Shown here: piece by piece, positions 43,238-46,167 of the stretch
Layout: the number at the start of each line of letters is the position of its first letter
Numbering within the stretch: the first letter of the stretch is position 1
Assembly (NCBI GenBank): GCA_947626365.1
Contig: CANQRW010000024.1
Coordinates: forward strand, 1 to 46,167
Length of the DNA: 46,167 nucleotides
Reading direction: 5' to 3'
From: an uncultured Lachnospiraceae bacterium
GTDB lineage: Bacteria > Bacillota > Clostridia > Lachnospirales > Lachnospiraceae
Notes under the pieces: model-generated
Database searches by the model: none
Told to the model about the DNA's origin: nothing
Seen by the model: only the letters and a program-made list of their open reading frames with translations
Position numbers and translations under genes: made by a program

Positions 43238-44002
43238 TCAAACGCCAAACATCTCCGGCTGTTTGGGCTTGCCGGCGCTGGCCTTGAGGAAGGCTCCGAC
43301 CGCCACCTTCATCGGGGCGGCGAGGTCGCGCGCATGCTGCGGGCAGACAGCCACGCAGCGCATGCAGCCGATACAGGCGTCAGTCGTGGTGTTCGGTGCC
43401 GCAGGCGGGATAGCGCCCACCGGGCATACGGCGGCACACTGGCCGCAGGCAACGCACTTTTTGCCTGCCTTGGGCGCTGCGCCGGCGGGCTTCTTCTCTT
43501 TATAGGCCGGACTGCCCGGGACCTCGACCGAACTGAGCGATGCGGCCTGGTTTACTTTTTGTACAACCTTTTCGCCAAATTCCTGCGCCGCCGCAATGTC
43601 TTTGGCATCGGGGCGGCCTGCGGCCACTTCCCGCACCATCGAATGCTCGGCGATAAAAGCTCCTGCCGCGCAGACGGTAAAGCCGCCTGCCGTGAGCACA
43701 TCCTTGAGTTCCAGCAAAGCATCGTCAAAGGCGCGGTTTCCGTATACGGCTACCGCCGCCGCGGGGCCGCCTGCGCCCTGCAGCCGGGCCAGGCGCTCGC
43801 CGGCTGCGGCGGGGATACGCCCGCCAAAGACCGGGCAGGCCGCCACCAGCAGTTCATCGGAGCCGATGGCGCAGGCCTCAATATCACGGCATAAGTCGAT
43901 GGTGCGCACAGACAGGCCGGTACCCTTCCCGACTGCCTCCGCGATTTTTTTGGTGCCGCCGGTGGGGCTGAATACAGCCAAAACACAGCATGTTACGTTC
44001 AT
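43238..44002 (-). CDS. EFR1-type flavodoxin/ferredoxin fusion protein
   Basis: A 254-residue electron carrier. Residues 1-155 form a flavodoxin fold with the FMN phosphate loop FSPTGGTKKIAEAV at the N-terminus; residues 185-230 carry two 4Fe-4S motifs, CVACGQCAAVCPVGAI and CIGCMRCVAVCPQHAR, each with CxxCxxCxxxCP spacing. This is the EFR1 arrangement found in many gut anaerobes, partners unknown. GC is visibly higher than the left-hand neighbours, with Ala/Gly-rich codons. ATG 44002 follows GGAGGAGAA. Divergent from a MarR gene, whose operators overlap this promoter. Confidence 0.92.
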   Translation of the reverse strand: MNVTCCVLAVFSPTGGTKKIAEAVGKGTGLSVRTIDLCRDIEACAIGSDELLVAACPVFGGRIPAAAGERLARLQGAGGPAAAVAVYGNRAFDDALLELKDVLTAGGFTVCAAGAFIAEHSMVREVAAGRPDAKDIAAAQEFGEKVVQKVNQAASLSSVEVPGSPAYKEKKPAGAAPKAGKKCVACGQCAAVCPVGAIPPAAPNTTTDACIGCMRCVAVCPQHARDLAAPMKVAVGAFLKASAGKPKQPEMFGV

Positions 44003-44030
44003 AGTGAGTTCTCCTCCGATCTTAAAATTA

Positions 44031-44074
44031 TTTACAATGTAAACCATACAACAAATTGTTTACAATGTCAACAA
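44031..44074 (-). promoter_or_regulatory. Promoter of the EFR1 gene with two MarR-type operators
   Basis: On the minus strand TTGACA (44071-44066), 17 bp, TATGGT (44048-44043). Operator 1, TTTACAATGTAAA (44031-44043), is a palindrome except its centre and lies just after the -10. Operator 2, TTGTTTACAATGTCAACAA (44056-44074), has the same core and covers the -35. Their centres are 28 bp apart. The pair suits repression by the divergently coded MarR protein. Confidence 0.75.
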
Positions 44075-44143
44075 TATACCGGCGCATAGTTGGGTATACC
44101 GGCGTATGGCTGGATGTTTTGACGCGCATGGTTCGGCGACAAC

Positions 44144-44172
44144 TTGACAGGGACCGTGCGCTCCGATACAAT
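44144..44172 (+). promoter_or_regulatory. Promoter for the MarR gene
   Basis: TTGACA (44144-44149), 17-bp spacer, TACAAT (44167-44172). Confidence 0.8.
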
Positions 44173-44202
44173 AAACAAAGAAACGTTGAAACGGAGCGGA
44201 GT

Positions 44203-44670
44203 ATGAACGAGCAGGAATTAAAAGAATGGACCGCCTGGGCCGACGATATGTACCGGTTCGTCTTTGATATCATGGACCATGTGAAAAAACCCCATGAGTA
44301 TGACGCCGGAATCGTGCTGAATATGGTCGAGATGCATACGCTGGCTTTGATCGCAAAGCAGCCAGGCATCAGTGTGGGGGATGTGGCGAAATATTGGAAC
44401 CGAACGATGAGCGCGGCCAGCCGCAATGTGGAACGTCTGGCCGACAAGGGATATATTGAGAAACGCAAACAGGACGGCAACGCCAAGACGGTGCATCTGT
44501 ACGCGACGGAGCTTGGACGGAAGCTGGCGGAACACCACAGCGCTTTTGACGCGAAGGAGATGGAAGCCTTTGCCAAATTTATCGATCAGCGCTGTACCGC
44601 TGAGGATCTGGCCCATTTTGTTCGGGTGATGAAGATTATACAGGAATTCTATCGGCTATCCGGAGATTAA
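44203..44670 (+). CDS. MarR-family transcriptional regulator
   Basis: A 155-residue dimeric winged-helix regulator. The recognition region reads LALIAKQPGISVGDVAKYWNRTMSAASRNVERLADKGYIEKRKQDGNAKTVHLYATELG split over residues ~47-105, the standard MarR helix-turn-helix and wing (DGNAKTVHLYAT). Divergent from the EFR1 gene; two near-identical palindromes sit in the shared region, so it most likely represses that gene and responds to a small ligand. ATG 44203 follows GGAGCGGAG. The longer open frame upstream crosses the promoter and is rejected. Confidence 0.92.
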   Translation: MNEQELKEWTAWADDMYRFVFDIMDHVKKPHEYDAGIVLNMVEMHTLALIAKQPGISVGDVAKYWNRTMSAASRNVERLADKGYIEKRKQDGNAKTVHLYATELGRKLAEHHSAFDAKEMEAFAKFIDQRCTAEDLAHFVRVMKIIQEFYRLSGD

Positions 44671-44676
44671 GATATC

Positions 44677-44710
44677 GCGCCGCCGCGGGGAGGTTTCCCC
44701 GCGGCGGCGC
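44677..44710. terminator. Bidirectional hairpin between MarR and GH3 genes
   Basis: A perfect 15-bp GC-rich stem, GCGCCGCCGCGGGGA (44677-44691) with TCCCCGCGGCGGCGC (44696-44710), 4-nt loop, between convergent genes. T runs are poor on both sides, so it may instead block exonucleases or rely on stem strength. Confidence 0.65.
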
Positions 44711-44766
44711 TACGTTTACCCAGCAGTGCAGCGTTTACCCGGCGGCAGCCGTGCATGGGCATAGCC

Positions 44767-46167
44767 TTACAGACGCGTATCCCAGAACCCGCAGAAGCTG
44801 TCGATGGGATCGATGCCGGTGAATGCTTCAAAGCCTTTGGCCCGCAGGCGTTCGGCCAGCAGCTCGGCGGGAGATTTGGCGTCGCCTTCGCCGAAAGCGA
44901 ACTTCGTCAGCATCGACATCGAGTTTTCATTGCCCTTGATGTTGACCAGCATGATGCGCGGATACTTCTCCGACGTGATGGGCAGCACGCCCTCGTCCTT
45001 ATACTTGACCAGCGTGATGGCGTCGTGGGCGATGGCGGCCGCGGTGTCCTTATACTCCTGTTTGCCTAACGTGGCCGCCAGCGTCTCGGCGGTGGGCACG
45101 ATCTCTTCCTTCGCCTTTTTATGCAGTCCCATGTGTGCCTTGAGGCCCAGAATGCGGGTCAGCGCCTCGGTCATGCGCGCTTCGCTGATCTTGCCGGTCC
45201 GGTAGGCGTCCAGCATGATGCCGTAATCCTCATCCGGGTCATTGAAGAACAGATACATATCGCAGCCCGCGTTGATGGCGGCGGGGATCATGTCGGCGTG
45301 GCGCATACGGTTGGTCATGCCCACCATGTGGGTGGCGTCGGAAATGACAACGCCGTTAAAGCCAAGCTCATCCCGCAGCAGACCGGTCAAAATCTCCGGG
45401 CAAAGCGTGGCAGGCAGCATCTCGTCGTCGGTGATGCCGGGCTCTACTTCCCGCATATAGTTGGGCAGCATGATGTGTCCGCCCATGATGCCGTCTATGC
45501 TGGCGTCGATCAGCGCTTTGTACACCTTGCCGTAGGTAGCCATCCACTGCTTCCTGCCGAACATGTTGACGTTCGTGGACATATGGGCGTCACGGCAGTC
45601 CTGGCCGTTGCCGGGGAAATGCTTGGCCACGGAGGCGTAGCCGGGGATATCATGCACGCCCTTCATATAGGCCAGGCTCATATCGGTAACGCGCTGCACG
45701 TCATTGCCGAAAGCGCGCTGCACGATCTCGGTGTTCTCCCAGTTGTAATGGATATCGCACACCGGGGCAAAGGCCATATTGTTGCCCATGGCGGCGCCTT
45801 CCTCATTGGACATATGGCCGAGATCATAGGCGTACTGCGTGTTGTCGGTGGCGGCCACCTTGATTCCGGTACCCAGGTAGGTGCCGTCTGTGCCGGTGCC
45901 GTTGCCGCCGGATTCGGTATTGCAGGCGATGAACAGCGGGATCGGGGACGCCGTCTGCAGCACGCGCACATTGTGCTGCACCCGGTCGGACTTAATGCCG
46001 TTGTAGCGGTAGCCGCCGATGTGATACTTGTCAACGATCCCTTGCAGGACCTCATCACTGACGGCGCCCTGATTGTCAAAGAACAGCTGCCCGACCTTTT
46101 CCTCGTCGGTCATGCCGGCGATGGTCTTTTCGACCCAGGCGATATCCTCATCGGACAGATAATAGGG
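44767..46167 (-). CDS. Glycoside hydrolase family 3 (beta-N-acetylhexosaminidase-like), 5' end outside window
   Basis: The frame is open through the last base of the window and codes 466 residues before a TGA-type stop at 44767. It shows GH3 marks: MTDEEKVGQLFF, HIGGYR, the KHFPGNGQDCRDAH motif with the catalytic His of the NagZ-like group, GIMGGHIMLPNY, and the nucleophile loop GVVISDATHMVGM with Asp. A C-terminal alpha/beta domain follows (VLPITSEKYPRIMLVNI) but ends early at DSFCGFWDTRL; related proteins usually have ~80-100 more residues, so the 3' end may be cut. GC-rich like the EFR1 and MarR genes. Acts on terminal beta-linked N-acetyl sugars, inferred from the family. Confidence 0.87.
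   Translation of the reverse strand, partial: PYYLSDEDIAWVEKTIAGMTDEEKVGQLFFDNQGAVSDEVLQGIVDKYHIGGYRYNGIKSDRVQHNVRVLQTASPIPLFIACNTESGGNGTGTDGTYLGTGIKVAATDNTQYAYDLGHMSNEEGAAMGNNMAFAPVCDIHYNWENTEIVQRAFGNDVQRVTDMSLAYMKGVHDIPGYASVAKHFPGNGQDCRDAHMSTNVNMFGRKQWMATYGKVYKALIDASIDGIMGGHIMLPNYMREVEPGITDDEMLPATLCPEILTGLLRDELGFNGVVISDATHMVGMTNRMRHADMIPAAINAGCDMYLFFNDPDEDYGIMLDAYRTGKISEARMTEALTRILGLKAHMGLHKKAKEEIVPTAETLAATLGKQEYKDTAAAIAHDAITLVKYKDEGVLPITSEKYPRIMLVNIKGNENSMSMLTKFAFGEGDAKSPAELLAERLRAKGFEAFTGIDPIDSFCGFWDTRL

Overview
The window looks like the chromosome of a gut Lachnospiraceae-type, spore-forming member of Clostridia. Evidence: Gram-positive gene content with strong AGGAGG ribosome binding sites, a GerA/SpoVAF-type germination protein, a HrcA/CIRCE-controlled groESL operon, a DUF6106-like protein, a choline-binding-type cell-wall repeat protein, an EFR1-type flavodoxin/ferredoxin, and moderately high GC with local AT-rich islands. 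No rRNA genes and no CRISPR array were seen.

Layout. 0-0.7 kb: the 3' end of an IS30-type transposase. 0.8-7.6 kb: lipid kinase, then ispF-cysS-mrnC-rlmB (isoprenoid and translation housekeeping), L-lactate dehydrogenase and a zinc-type macrodomain hydrolase. 7.6-11 kb: a hybrid sensor kinase with an extracellular solute-binding sensor, and a DUF4397 protein on the other strand. 11-14 kb: an unusual tRNA-Thr(GGU-type anticodon), glnS and an Ala-rich membrane-anchored protein. 14-20 kb: a LysR regulator divergent from a cation:proton antiporter, then a ~1000-residue secreted wall-binding protein. 20-30 kb: groESL, a small membrane protein, guaB, a TIM-barrel isomerase, malic enzyme, a germination protein and nicotinate phosphoribosyltransferase. 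30-34.3 kb: a carboxylate module: LysR, a divergent SLC13-type permease, and a two-subunit hydratase that reads like L(+)-tartrate dehydratase (TtdAB), bracketed by two inverted copies of the same hairpin element. 34.4-39.6 kb: a DUF1847 protein, then a lower-GC island with a frameshifted YjiH-type permease, an alpha/beta hydrolase and a divergent AroA-like enolpyruvyl transferase on the minus strand, with its own divergent LysR. 39.6-46.2 kb: a MATE transporter, an orphan protein, gene debris (two 5'-truncated genes joined at a deletion scar and a broken AAA ATPase), then a GC-rich segment with an EFR1 ferredoxin/flavodoxin protein, its divergent MarR regulator with two clear operators, and a GH3 hydrolase running off the window.

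How the genes fit. Tartrate or fumarate/malate imported by the permease would be turned to oxaloacetate or malate by TtdAB; malic enzyme and lactate dehydrogenase could carry the carbon on to pyruvate and lactate. The AroA-like/hydrolase/YjiH/LysR island has the shape of a small regulated pathway for an imported substrate that I cannot name; it is the best candidate here for an undescribed system. 

A second theme is repeats. Four different short tandem repeats sit in or beside housekeeping genes (15 bp after and inside the end of ispF, 27 bp in frame within cysS, 33 bp before rlmB, 20 bp before the malic enzyme gene), and at least two families of hairpin repeats occupy intergenic ends.
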